Position numbers and translations under genes: made by a program
Part shown: one piece after another, positions 1 to 10,213 of the stretch
Layout of the letters: each line of letters opens with the position of its first letter
Numbering within the stretch: the stretch's first letter is position 1
Source: Tricholoma matsutake
Taxonomy: Eukaryota; Basidiomycota; Agaricomycetes; Agaricales; Tricholomataceae
Length of the DNA: 64,000 nucleotides
Direction: 5' to 3'
Assembly (NCBI GenBank): GCA_026075535.2
Contig: AP026544.2
Location: 3,038,001-3,102,000 of the forward strand
Notes under the pieces: model-generated
The model's database searches: none
What the model was told of the DNA's origin: nothing
The model's input: the letters and a program-made list of their open reading frames with translations, nothing else

Positions 1-54
1 TTTAGAGAATGACCGGGTGTCAATTAACTGTATTTTGTCTGAGGTAATGGGAAG

Positions 55-1249
55 TCAAAGCCATATAGACTTAAACATGCCCTTACCTTGGCTGCCTAGT
101 ATTGAAAATGGACTTCCTGGAGCGAACCCCACAGGAACAGACACACCAGGTGTCTTCGCCTCGAAAAATCCATTTTGCGTTGGGTGACAAGTTTCCAGGT
201 CATAGAACTGCGCCCCAGTATCAACCTCATGAGCGAATATCAAGCCTAGAAGGGGTGATACAGCAGCTGTTATACTAAAGCTTGTTCAGACAGGTTTCCA
301 TCACGATATTCTCAACATGTGCTTACGGACGATCCTGTGTAACCACCTCTCTTATGGAGGTACCACTTGAGATGTCGAACTCGACGCTATTAAGATGACC
401 AGAAGGTCAGTTATGGCAATGACTCCGATAGCAACCATTCGTATTCATGTACATTTTAGACTCTTGCATGAGAAAGACAAGGAGTCGCGTTCTTGACATG
501 AGATGAAGGTGTGTGATCCGAGACTCATCAAGCAGCGGAAGATTGTTCGTAAATGAAGTGGCTGAGATGGTGGAATCTTTAGAGAGTCAGTTAATATAAG
601 GGATAGTATAACAAGAAAAAACGTACTATGTTTCACGTCTCTCAGGAAGACTTCGGATCCAACAGTTGATGCTATGATTGATTTGAAGCATGTTATACTG
701 CCATATTTAAAGGAGTGCTGGCTGGAATTGGCATTCATAGTTGATCCTTCAGTAATATCCCCGCAGGAGATGTGATTGCCAGTCAGACTCCCATTCTGGA
801 ATGTGGTAAACATTAGATGTTCTCCGCTGGTGGTCAACATGATAAGCATGACACAGGCAGTATCACGACACCACGTCATATCCAACACACCTGGGTCACC
901 CAAACACAATTCCAGAGATCTAGCATGGATATCAGAGTTCTCCGGGTCTTGCGTGTCCCATATGATAAGCCGAGGGAAGCTGCCTGGATGTCTGTTCAAC
1001 ATATCACAAATGGTTGATGGGGGAAAATGACCTACCCCCAACGATAACAGTATCACCGTCATTGCAAAATAAAACCTTCCTAACTTTTCCGGTCTGTCTG
1101 CTCAGCAAGGATCCAGTCAAATTCTCCAAGTGAGATGCCATGTAGCACCAAAAGCCTGAGGATGCAAAGGAACACTTGAGGAACGGAAGTTTGTTGTATT
1201 GATTAGTGCTACATACTCGAGTCCAACTTTTCACACTGACAAGGATCAA
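55..1249 (-). CDS. Hypothetical multi-exon protein, possibly beta-propeller/WD40-like (exon limits uncertain)
   Basis: Seen: on the minus strand, open stretches in different frames can be joined by a plausible intron (donor gtaggt near 1046, acceptor gaacag near 1000). Across that junction the translation reads like one blade of a WD40-type propeller: a run similar to VLFCNDGDTVIVGG, then a segment ending LIIWD, followed by a further open stretch down to about 445. A separate open stretch at 243-55 could be a downstream exon. Inference: one gene of unknown role with several small exons. I recognise no family, and no start codon is convincing. It may be a decayed copy, because later exons need additional introns to avoid stops. 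Confidence 0.33.
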
Positions 1250-1324
1250 TAACGTTCAACCTTAAGAGGTATAGGCGAGGGCATACCAGCGACGTAAATA
1301 TGGTGTTGAGCCTTCTGTCAAGGG

Positions 1325-1400
1325 CTTCTGAGTCAGGTCAAGCTGGAATGGATTGAGTGACTAAAAGTCAGACTCAAAGCAGGTGATGAATAGTCAGGCC
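1325..1400 (-). repeat. Dispersed repeat family R1, copy 1
   Basis: Core of a dispersed repeat whose plus-form consensus is about CCTGCAGGTCTGACTTTTTG, then TCACCTGC, then a second TCTGACTT..GTCACTCA block. This copy is inverted and degenerate. Related copies are near 1605-1690, 6240-6530, 10081-10213, 14755-15020 and 19538-19800. Confidence 0.6.
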
Positions 1401-1604
1401 TGCAGGTAACGAACTTAGATGGGTGGGAAACAAACTGGGCTTGTCGTCCTTGCCGCAAAAGATCAGTCACGGTGGCACTACGAGTAAGTTCAACGTTCAA
1501 TGTTCAACGCTCAACTCTGCATGTGACCGTTGCAAAAGGAACCAAACAGCATCAAACTTGAAGTACTTGTAACTTAACCCTGCCTTGTCTATCCCTTTGT
1601 TCTG

Positions 1605-1690
1605 TCGCCCACAGGTTTGACTTTTCGTCACCCAGTGACTTGAGTCTGACTTGTCACTCAGTTTTTCATTGGGATCTGCTTTGGGCGCAC
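1605..1690 (+). repeat. Dispersed repeat family R1, copy 2
   Basis: Contains the CCACAGGTTTGACTTTTCGT block followed by a TCTGACTTGTCACTCAG block, the two-part core seen in the other R1 copies. It lies just upstream of the proline-rich minisatellite ORF. Confidence 0.6.
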
Positions 1691-1713
1691 TGCCTAGGCC
1701 GTGACACTTCAAC

Positions 1714-2220
1714 TTGAACAACGGTCAACCTTCAACGTTTCAACGTTCACCCATCATGCCCACAGTCCGAGCTCCTAGTTTTGACCATTGCATACCTCCT
1801 CGTCCACCCCAAGCGCCTAGTTTTGACGATCCCATACCTCCTCGTCCACCCCGAGCGCCTAGTTTTGACGATCCCATACCTCCTCGTCCACCCCGAGCGC
1901 CTAGTTTTGATGATCCCATACCTCCTCGTCCACCCCGAGCGCCTAGTTTTGACGATCCCATACCTCCTCGTCCACCCCGAGCGCCTAGTTTTGATGATCC
2001 CATACCTCCTCGCCCAGCCTGAGCTCTGAGTTTTGATGATCCCATACCTCGTCAAGCTCGAGCTCCCAGTTTTATCGACCCGATACCTCCTCATGCAGAC
2101 GGTACCCCCACCGGTAGAAAGAACTTGTCAAACCAACAACCGCACTCCAGCCCTCGAAATCAAATTTATATGCCTTTGATAACTACATCAAGATCCACCG
2201 CTCGAGTGCCACCCCTTTGC
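1714..2220 (+). pseudogene. Proline-rich repeat protein gene, interrupted by an in-frame TGA
   Basis: Seen: an open frame encodes a short leader and then tandem 14-residue units of the type RAPSFDDPIPPRPP. The frame stops at TGA 2020-2022, but the repeat pattern continues in the same frame after the stop to about 2090, then a serine/proline-rich stretch to about 2220, where a gtacgt donor-like site occurs. At the stop, other units read CGA (arginine), so the TGA is a C-to-T change at CpG. The unit is 42 bp, a multiple of three, as expected for a coding minisatellite. The repeated motif could be a linear binding motif, but I recognise no family. Antisense open frames through the same repeats are shadows. 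Confidence 0.45.
1752..2092 (+). repeat. Minisatellite, 42-bp unit, about 8 copies
   Basis: Units carry CCTAGTTTTGACGATCCCAT followed by ACCTCCTCGTCCACCCCGAGCG. The central five are nearly identical; the first and the last two are diverged. GAC/GAT alternation is the main difference among the good copies. Confidence 0.9.
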
Positions 2221-2297
2221 CACGTGAATGGTACGTCATCCAACTCGTTCTTCTATCAACTGTAGCTACTCTTTACATTATCCTTTCCATTACTTCA

Positions 2298-2645
2298 TTG
2301 TGGGTATTGGCCGCCGCCTTGACCACATCGAAGATGTTTACTGCATTGTTCAATATGAGATTCCTAGAGCCTTTGTGGGTATGGGCCGCTGCCTTGACCA
2401 CATCGAAGACGTTTACTGCATTGTTCTCTTTACAATATGACATTCCTATCTTTGTGGGTATGGGCCGCCGCCTTGACCACATCGAAGACGTTTACTGCAT
2501 TGTTCTTTTTACAATATGACATTCCTACCTTTGTGGGTATGGGCCACCGCCTTGACCACATCGAAGACGTTTACTGCATTGTTCTTTTTACAATATGACA
2601 TTCCTATCTGTGTGGGTACTGGCCACTGCCTTGACCACTTCAATG
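2298..2645 (+). repeat. Minisatellite, about 79-bp unit, 4-5 copies
   Basis: Each unit holds TGTGGGTATGGGCCGCCGCC, then TTGACCACATCGAAGACGTT and a tail containing ACAATATGACATTCC. The first unit is about 4 bp shorter and the last degenerates after 2640. Because 79 is not a multiple of three, a continuous coding reading is impossible. One frame gives VGMGRRLDHIEDVYCIV in each unit, so the array may be multiplied from a single exon and its flanking intron. Confidence 0.85.
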
Positions 2646-2714
2646 AGCATATCCATGTTACGTTGAGATGTTTATCATGTTTCTCTCATATTTGTTTCAT
2701 GTTCTTACCGATTA

Positions 2715-4390
2715 ACCATTCTTTCTATCAGCTGCTTTGCAACAACTACCAAAGTCTGCCAACAATGTATGCAGGGACCTCCGCTCTTAATAGATGAATC
2801 ACTGACAATCTATCCTTCTAGTTATACTTCTTTTGTCGCCAAGGAGGCTATGTACGCTCGTGTACTCTTTGCAAAGCTTTCGCATCATGCATAAGCAAAG
2901 GAGACCTCATAGGCTGTCTTCCTGAAAGATTTCTTGACGGAGATCAATTCATTTGCCCCGACTGCTACAAATCTACCGGACTTGCCCCACAGGTAGTAGT
3001 TTTCAATTGACCCATGTGATTTTGTTGATATGACTATCTAGTATTCCATCCCCTCCCGTGCTACTGCACCATCCCATTCAGGTATAAATACCACCTCATT
3101 GATCATCTACATGGTGTATTTGGACGAAGGACCCCATTCTCGTGCGCCCGCTACCACCATTGATGGCCAGGTACGCGGCTATTTCCACGGCAAGGTAACT
3201 TAAGTAGGACACCCTTGGTTGATGACTTATTAACGTCGATTTGATGTAGGAAAACCAACTCCTCAGCCTTGTACATCCATTCAAAGACCTTTCGGATAGG
3301 AATGAGAAATTTCTTCTAGTCAAGAATGCTGGGTTAATCACTGCGTTTATACATGGTGCACCTGAGTGCCATTTTGTATTATTACTGCAGACACATGCCG
3401 ATCCTACCACTGGTTTACTTCATTTTTCCACCGAGAAGTGTACGGGGATTAATGTGGTTTGTACTAACTACTACAACTATCTAGACCTGTTATTAACCGT
3501 GGTTCAGATTTTGGAGTATATCTTGCCTACACTGCGACATCATCAGTTCTCAAATAGCATCCTACTCCTCAGCAGCTGTGGATATTTTGTCAGGAGACAT
3601 TTCAGCTCACTTAGAAACACTGTGTAGGTTTTTAGTTATGTAACTTCCAGCTGATAGTGTTGACATTGATATTTAGCACCGCCTTTGGCTTCGACTCGAG
3701 CTTGAGCTTTACAGGTTATGCCCTTGACCCTCTCCTCATTGCGGTTGCTCTGTATTATCATGTTTTTGACTTCCATGTTATGGGAAATGAGACTTTGCTG
3801 AAGGCGCTTGAGCGATCAGTTTGTGTCTCACTTCTTACTAACACTTCTGTGGTTCTCCTTTGTGGGGATGATGCTGTATTGCTTTGTGGGGCAGCAATTC
3901 GATACAGGCCAAATGGGCGCTATGTTTCCTGTGACACTTGTCATCAGCCTGTTGGATACAGGAAGATGATAAGGGATGGACGCACTGCTCTTTACAAGTG
4001 TCCCGAGATTGAACACAAGGGCAAATCACGGTATCGGGCAGTTCCCCTCCTTCAGTCAGATGGAATGACAACAGTGGTAGGAGGGTTGAGGGAGCGGTGT
4101 CGATACATCATAATCAGGTCAGGATGTTTATTTTCCTCACTCACAATGTCAATCCTGATTGTCAACTTCTAGCATGCCATTTAATGTTGATGTACATTTC
4201 TGGAACGACATTTAGCATGTGTCATGCGTACAATTTTAATAATTCTGCGACTTCAATAGTGCCCTTTAATGGTACTTACTGATGAGTTCACCTTTTGGTC
4301 TGTGAGATGCAATTCAATGGACTGGACGTTGTAGTGTATAGCACACCTCATGAGGAGCTGCCAGTGGGCCTTTTCAGGTAGTCGCCTGTG
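2715..4390 (+). CDS. Multi-exon cysteine-rich protein of unknown function
   Basis: Seen: small exons joined by good introns. A 55-bp GTATGC..TTCTAG intron near 2767-2821 leads into an exon with CTLC, 33 residues and CPDC (about 2858-2967), a zinc-binding-like pattern. Further exons cover about 3045-3195, 3250-3470, 3510-3630 and 3660-4120. The last long exon reads through FTGYALDPLLIAVALYYHVF, a hydrophobic helix-rich part, then CDTC followed by a second cysteine about 20 residues on. A final short exon near 4306-4380 starts MQFNGLDVVVYS. No catalytic motif is visible. Inference: a real gene with two small metal-binding sites. I do not recognise the family, and the exon limits are estimates. 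Confidence 0.5.
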
Positions 4391-4690
4391 TGCATGTCTA
4401 TCTACATTTGTGGGGCGCCGTGATCAGATCATGTGCAGCTCCAGATTATTTGATCCCATCTCATCCAGGCAGTGAAAGCTGTCTCTACTAACCACTCCTC
4501 GGATGGCTCAGATTCTCACTCCATATGAAATCCGCTCTATTCATTACGGCAGTACCTTCTGTGGAACTGGCACATAACATCAGTAGTACAAACCACATCA
4601 AGCAGTACAGTTCAATGTAATTGAAAGTAATACAATTGAATAATATAATCGTGCTGTCGCTTTGCTGTCCATACGCTGGGAATTTAAGAA
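4391..4690. other. Intergenic stretch without a clear feature
   Basis: Between the 3' end of the cysteine-rich gene and the 3' end of the first Crinkler-like gene. On the minus strand an open continuation of that gene may run to about 4495 after a splice at 4692; otherwise nothing is evident. Confidence 0.4.
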
Positions 4691-4778
4691 TCTGTCAGGT
4701 AAGCACTAGTAGTATCGGAGTCAGGCTTCCGCAGCATGTCAGGATTGCATGGCAAGTAGATCCACATGATTTACTCAC

Positions 4779-5925
4779 AGGCAGGCCATCGCGAACAGCC
4801 TTTCTCCACAGATCGATGAAGAAATAAAGGGCTTGACCAGTTGTTTCATCATCTAAGAAATTATATTGAGGAATTGTTAATTTGACATTGGGGCTCAGGC
4901 TCCAGGCTTGTAAACCTGCAGCATATGCATGTAAGGCCAGTAATCGCTTTGATGGCCGAACTGTAGAATCCACAGGAAACTGCAAGGCCTGCCCGTGGAG
5001 GTTGCCAAATGTTGCATCGAGTTCAGTCCCTCCGATCCCAAGAACTTCATCATCCTGTGCAGCTACCACCTGTAACGAGCGAGCCTTGCTGGCCAGACGG
5101 ACGTCACGGAGCTCTTCATCAAAAAGGTGAAAAAACATCCTGCCCGCACTGTCAACTTGGATGCACAGTTTTGCCTGATTAAATGCCCATGCGACTGGCT
5201 GGTAGAGCATCAGGCCATTACTCACATCATCGATTTCGTTCAATGATGTGAACTGCGGTAGAAATTTCTGCCACCTGTACAGAAAAATATGGGTCACCAC
5301 CACATCGGGAAAGGTTTCTCCAGTGGCCATGTCAAATCGGTTTTTCTGATCAAACTGGCCATACTCTCGCAGCACGAGATGTTTGAAACGGCGCCGTCCC
5401 CCATAGAGACTCTGCGAAACAGATGTAATATTCTTGAAATTGAGAATGTTTGTCATGGTTATAGTCATCAACCAGGCGAGGGCATGATGTGGGGGTGGTG
5501 GAAATCGCTCTAAGGCAGTAAGGTCAGGTACTGGATGGATTCGACAAAAGAAACTCACGATCTTCAGGGGGTAACCAAACTAGAAAATGAATTCTATCCA
5601 AATAATCAGGCTGCGCAGTAAAAATATCGGACAAGGCTGTATCGCGCGGGAGACTGTCCAGCTGCTGAGCCCCAGTACGAAGGTCAGTGAGATTGTGCTT
5701 TTTTACATCATCCAGATCCCACAATTGCTGCAGTGGCACAATCTCCATAGGAGAATAACAGGCTTCGCCGATAAGCACGTGCGCCTTAAGCGCCCTGCGT
5801 ATGTGATCCTGTAACTCTCGGGGCTTTGCTGCTGCATGAACTTGTATGCCAATTGGGCTGAGAACCTCGACATGCATTGTGTAGTTGATGGGGTAGGTGA
5901 AAGGGATCTTACCTTGAGGGGACAT
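4779..5925 (-). CDS. Crinkler-like protein with HNH-like C-terminal domain, copy 1
   Basis: Two exons are clear: 5925-5559 and 5509-4779, joined by a 49-bp intron (GTGAGT donor) that keeps the frame. The first exon ends in a Crinkler-type ubiquitin-like half with the terminal motif RIHFLVWLPPED. The second has the conserved run REYGQFDQ, a DMATG..H block, the NGLMLYQPVAWAFNQAKLCI segment, a TFG.L.G motif and RPSKRLLALHA, matching the HNH-like C-terminus of fungal Crinklers. A further exon probably follows the GTGAGT at 4778. The likely start is Met at 5877; the upstream Met at 5925 lies in dispersed repeat R1. Compared with copies 2 and 3 it lacks the first ubiquitin-like domain. Known for the family: host-targeted or intercompetition effectors, often nuclear. 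The role here is inferred. Confidence 0.6.
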
Positions 5926-5990
5926 CTGACTTTTGGATGGCTTGATTTTCCTGTCAAGGGCTAGGTGCTGATGCGGTGCTGGCCACAGCC
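5870..5990 (-). repeat. Dispersed repeat family R1, 5'-flank fragment of Crinkler copy 1
   Basis: The inverted segment with CTTACCTTGAGGGGACATCT matches the ATG-proximal half of R1 seen at about 6240-6360 and 14920-15020. It overlaps the first possible codons of Crinkler copy 1. Confidence 0.5.
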
Positions 5991-6239
5991 CATTTCCCCG
6001 CTGTCTAAATAGCCAAGTAGCTCCTCCTGTACGATGCTTGATGCCAGCGCTGATTCAAAGTCGAATGACGCGTCGGGGATGCTGATGGGGTTGGGCCAAT
6101 GTTGGCCAACCAGTCTAGCCTTTGCCAACGCCCATCAGCCTGATTTGTGTCATGTGAGAAACATCCCTACCTTTTTTCCATCTACATCATCCTCTTCAGG
6201 GTCGACTGAAGTAGACGGTACGTTAGCTCTCGATCTTTC

Positions 6240-6530
6240 ATTGACGCCCGCCCTCCAGCTATGCGCCGCTTGCGCCGATTTCCCGGGCATGAGTAAAGGA
6301 TGGGCATTGCATAGCTGATCGGGCATGTAAAGTGGATCTCACCTCGAGGAGCCATCTGATGCTTGGAGTTCCAGCCAAGGGCTCTACTAGCAGGGCGGTC
6401 TGTTGGTAACCTGTTCAACCGGGGGTGCCAAGGGTGATCCAAAGGTAAAATTGAGTGACGACAAGTCAGACTCAAGGCAGCAGACTCAAGGCAGGTGACA
6501 AAAGTCAGACCTGCAGAAGACGAGGAGCGA
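6240..6530 (-). repeat. Dispersed repeat family R1, near full-length inverted copy
   Basis: Contains both halves of R1 in inverted orientation: GCGCCGATTTCCCGGGCATG and GTAAAGGATGGGCATTGCAT in the first part, and GTGACAAAAGTCAGACCTGC at the end. This defines the full unit as about 290 bp. Confidence 0.65.
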
Positions 6531-6797
6531 GTAGGAGACAGAATGGACTCTGAGCAAGATAGGGTTAGCTAGGGTTAATCTGGATAAATTTGACATTGTT
6601 TGTCACAACCAAAGAACTATAAAGTTGCTGGTGACTCAACATTACTAAGTCATCCAAAATTCTGAACTGCAAGGTAGTCGGAATTTGAAATGTTGTCACA
6701 GCTATCTAATTGGGAAGTAGCTCCAGGACCAAGGTAGCTCCACCGATTGTCCTTATAAACAGTTGGTTGTCCTTATCGTCGTTATATTATCCTGACA

Positions 6798-8140
6798 ATG
6801 GATCAAACCAGACGGGGGATGCTTCTGAGAACTGCTGGTCTTATTGTCAATGCTGCTATAGCCGCTGTAGTTTCATTTGCAACACATCTATACGATAAAA
6901 TTCCATATCATACTTCAGCTCTTTCTGGTGCCGCTTGGGTCGTAGAACTTCTGTGCGGCCATCCTGAATGTATTCGGTATGAACTTGGGGTACACAAACA
7001 TGTCTTTCAATTTTTAGTTTCCTATCTTCAAACGATTGGAGTACACCATTCTCGGGATGTTTTGCTGGAAGAACAACTGGCCATATTTTTATACATGTGT
7101 GTCACCGGATTGTCTATGCGACATGTTGCAGAACATTTTCAACGCTTGACTGATACAGTTTCAAGGTAGGCATCTTTATTTTAATACATGCTGTGGCAAT
7201 TTTCAAGTTACTGATTATATTCCAGGTACTTCTTAAAGATGCTTTTCATATTCTCTTCCAGCCCCTTCTATACCGATTTTGTTCACCTGCCCGGAGTCAA
7301 TGACCCTCCTTCCCCATATATTAATGACAACCTAAAGTTCCATCCGTTTTTTGAGAATGCTATTGGAGCAATGGATGGGAGTCACTTCCTCGGCTCTGGT
7401 ACAGAGGAGGAGTGAGCATTAGCTCGGGATTGCAAAGGCCTGGTAACACACAACTGTCTTGCGGGATGTAACTTCAATCACAAATTTACATATATCTCTG
7501 CTGGCTGGGAGGGATCGGTTTCAGATTCAACGATGTTCTTCGATTCTCGTATCACAGATTTAACAATCCAACCTGGCAAATATTACCTTGCCGATGCAGG
7601 ATTTCCTATTGCTTCAGCACTCCTCATTCCATATCGAGGCGTACGGTATCATCTTGCTGAATGGGGCCGTGCAGACCTTTGGTGCACTGCATACCTTGCA
7701 TTTCATAGATACGGCCTTATTAATTCTTATATATATCAATTAGCCCAGCCGATGCACAGGAATTATTCAATCTTTGACATGCTTCTGCACGCAATATCAT
7801 CGAAAGGATGTTCGGCATCCTAAAGAATCGGTTCGCCATTCTGAGGCGCAACCCAGATCTCGCATCAGATGTACAAGCACGTCTTCCTGCAGCACTTGCG
7901 GCGCTTCATAATGTAATCCGTGAATACGATCAAGATGATCTTGAAGACTTTCTTGACAATTCGGACTTTGCTGACCAGGACTTTGATGAAATGGATCTTC
8001 AACCCAGAGATGAAGGAGAGTTGGCTGACGGTCCACCAAGGCAGGCTGAAAAGAGAGATGCTGATGTGAGGAGGGATGAAATAGCTGGGTGTATGTGGAT
8101 TCAGTATCAAGAAGTACTCGCGAGTAGGGGAGAAATATAA
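6798..8140 (+). pseudogene. PIF/Harbinger transposase (DDE_Tnp_4), two in-frame stops
   Basis: Exons: 6798-7165, 7226-7681 and 7744-8140, with 60-bp and 62-bp introns that join in frame. Start MDQTRRGMLL at 6798. The N-terminal helical part ends with LSMRHVAEHF, the HTH-like segment. Catalytic triad: first Asp in GAMDGSH (about 7366), second Asp in YLADAGF (about 7585) and Glu in NIIERMFGIL (about 7800). Two stops interrupt it: TGA at 7414 in a TEEE-stop-ALARD context and TGA at 7767 in NL-stop-HASARN. Both stand where arginine CGA is expected. The C-terminus is acidic. It would cut and join element ends in the nucleus together with the adjacent SANT-like protein; this copy is probably inactive. 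Confidence 0.8.
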
Positions 8141-8226
8141 TCTCGCATCGAGATTTACAACAGACTGATTCTACATGTATACAACCTGTGTAACACTACA
8201 ACATTATCATCTCGAACGTCATAAAA

Positions 8227-9592
8227 CTACAAGGGAGGAAAACCAAGGGTGTCCGTCAATTGCTTCGCCACCCACTTCCATCGTAGGCTATCACGTTTGA
8301 TGGCCAAGTACGCATCGGCTGCAGCTGTATCTGCTCTGAACAAGTCAATGAATGCAACCATACGATCATCATCGAGATAGCCCTCCAGCTCCTGAAGAAC
8401 ATCCATGGCCTTTGCCCGACGTTCAGGTGAGGTGTCTGCATGTCCACGTTCTGGTTGCAAGACAAGGCTGTGTCCAAGAGTGGTGTTAAAAGCATCAAGT
8501 GATTCCTTAATACCATTTAACGCAACGGCACCTGTTGTAGTCCGTTGTTTCTTGCTGCCTGAAGCATTAGACTGTGAAGCATGGAGCGCGGACTGTTTAC
8601 GTTTCGATGCAGTAGATGTAGATGCTGCAGAGGTTGTGCCAGTGGCAGATGTGCGAGATGCAGACATTGGATCGACTGTGCGAGAAGCGGGTACATCACC
8701 TAGTGCACCCAAAGTAGGCAAAAGAATATCTCCCATGGGCAGAGAGGGTGACAATGGGGGAGATGGTGGTGGAGGCGGGGGTGAAGAATGTGGTGGTTCT
8801 AGGTCTCCATTGGGTCCGTCAGAGTCAGCGGCACTATGGTTGGAAGCATAGGGACTATTTCCAGTATTGTCCCCAACTTCAGGTCCATGCAATAGTGTTG
8901 CACTTGCTGCACCACGAGTTCCCTGCGACGGACGGTACACATTGGTGCCTGCTGCAAGGCTCGGCATGAGTGGAGCCATAATATTGTACAACGGGAATCC
9001 CTTGTGTGCATATGGTTTTGCAGCTGGGTGTTTCTAGCAAATTTTATCACATTCAGAATATTAATCAACAAAGAGATGATGATGACACACTTTGACATAC
9101 TCATCCCAAACCTGTTGCTCGCCCACACCAATATTCAGTCCAAGTTCTGGAGTATATCGTTCCCCAAGCCCCGACAGCCCCTTAAGAATGCTAACTTGCT
9201 TGTATTGTGCTCGAAGCTAACCAATGTTCAGTAGTTTCAAATGAAGAACATATAAATGAACATACCCGACTGTATTTTGAGGAGCACGCTTTCAATGTCT
9301 TATTAGGACCCTTGGTTGGAATCTTTGCCAACTCTACCACAGCAGCATTCCACGTAACTTGCTTGAAATTTCCACCATCGCAAATAGAGGCGATCTCAGA
9401 AACGAGAAACTGGATTAAGCGCTCCTCTTCATTTGCACTCCACTCACACTTCAGCTCAGAGGCCTTCTTGCTGGTGGTGGCCTGCTTAGATTTATTCTCA
9501 GGAGGTAGTGGTGGCTCATTAGTTTGTGGACTGCTAGACGAAGTGCACGTCTGCATTGTGGATTTGCAATGGATGATCGAGGTAGAGAACAA
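8227..9592 (-). CDS. SANT/Myb-like Harbinger accessory protein
   Basis: Minus-strand exons at about 9592-9265, 9222-9105 and 9035-8227. The N-terminal exon has a lysine-rich leader and then a Myb/SANT-like domain beginning EWSANEEERLIQFLVSE with the later aromatic in VTWNAAV. The second exon ends WDEYVK, and the third begins KHPAAKPY..KGFPLYN, a combination typical of fungal Harbinger-associated Myb_DNA-bind_3 proteins. Next comes a serine/proline-rich linker with a basic KRKQS..KKQR patch (possible nuclear signal) and a C-terminal helical domain ending LTDTLGFPPL. Role known for the family: binds element ends and imports the transposase. No disabling mutation was noticed. Confidence 0.65.
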
Positions 9593-9649
9593 CTATCACA
9601 TTGTTGTCACATCCCGGCTGCTCGGCATTGCTGAGGGCAAATATCAAAA

Positions 9650-10080
9650 TGTCTCTGATCTGCATTGCCAAACAGCCTCATATGTGTAGATCGGACATCA
9701 ATTTTGCTTACCAAACAGCCTCTTATTAGGCTCTGCGAGCTTGCGAGCTGGGCCAAAAATGATGTGTCCAGGTTTTGTAAGCACGACGTGATTACGACTT
9801 CCCTCACCCAAACCTATGGACGCTTAGACGACTCAATATTTGAGATCCTCAGTTGAATTGACCCCCGGCAGATGGCAGCAACACTGAATCGGAATGTTCC
9901 GAATTCAACAGGGACAAATAGCTTCGTGGGGATCGACTCGGATGACTCGCCGCCACACCGCGACTCGGACTGACTCGGAGTATTTATGCATTGAACACCC
10001 TGATCTTATCTCGTTTGCAGTGTTTATGACTCAGAAATCCGCTGTACTACTACAACCCATCTGTCCCCCCCCTACGTTCC
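9650..10080. other. Intergenic stretch, no gene seen
   Basis: Short open frames only. Contains a duplicated phrase near 9665 and 9710 (CCAAACAGCCTC in both) and ordinary unique sequence otherwise. Confidence 0.4.
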
Positions 10081-10213
10081 TGGTCGCCTGCAGGTCTGAC
10101 TTTTTGTCACCTGCCTTTTGACTTTTTGTCATTCATTCGGATCACCTTTCGTGAGGGTCAAGTAACAAGTCAAACCTATCAGCAGCTCTTTCAACCTATC
10201 AAGCGTCAGACCG
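10081..10213 (+). repeat. Dispersed repeat family R1, directly upstream of the TET-like gene
   Basis: Starts with GCAGGTCTGACTTTTTGTCA and ends with a segment shared with the 14.8-kb copy (ATCAGCAGCTC, then CAAGCGTCAGAC). The putative start codon of the TET-like gene at 10214 follows immediately, so the repeat probably supplies its promoter or leader. Confidence 0.7.

Larger units (their letters stand above)
6700..9640. mobile_element. PIF/Harbinger DNA transposon, two convergent genes
   Basis: The element contains a DDE_Tnp_4-type transposase (plus) and a SANT/Myb-like accessory gene (minus) arranged tail to tail, the gene pair expected for PIF/Harbinger transposons. I could not fix the terminal inverted repeats or the 3-bp target duplication by eye, so the limits are approximate. 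The transposase has two CGA-to-TGA stops, whereas the accessory gene looks open. Confidence 0.75.

Noticed and set aside
1740..2094. Antisense glycine/arginine-rich ORFs over the 42-bp minisatellite
   Set aside because: Shadow frames; only the plus-strand RAPSFDDPIPPRPP reading shows conserved codon-level variation (GAC/GAT).
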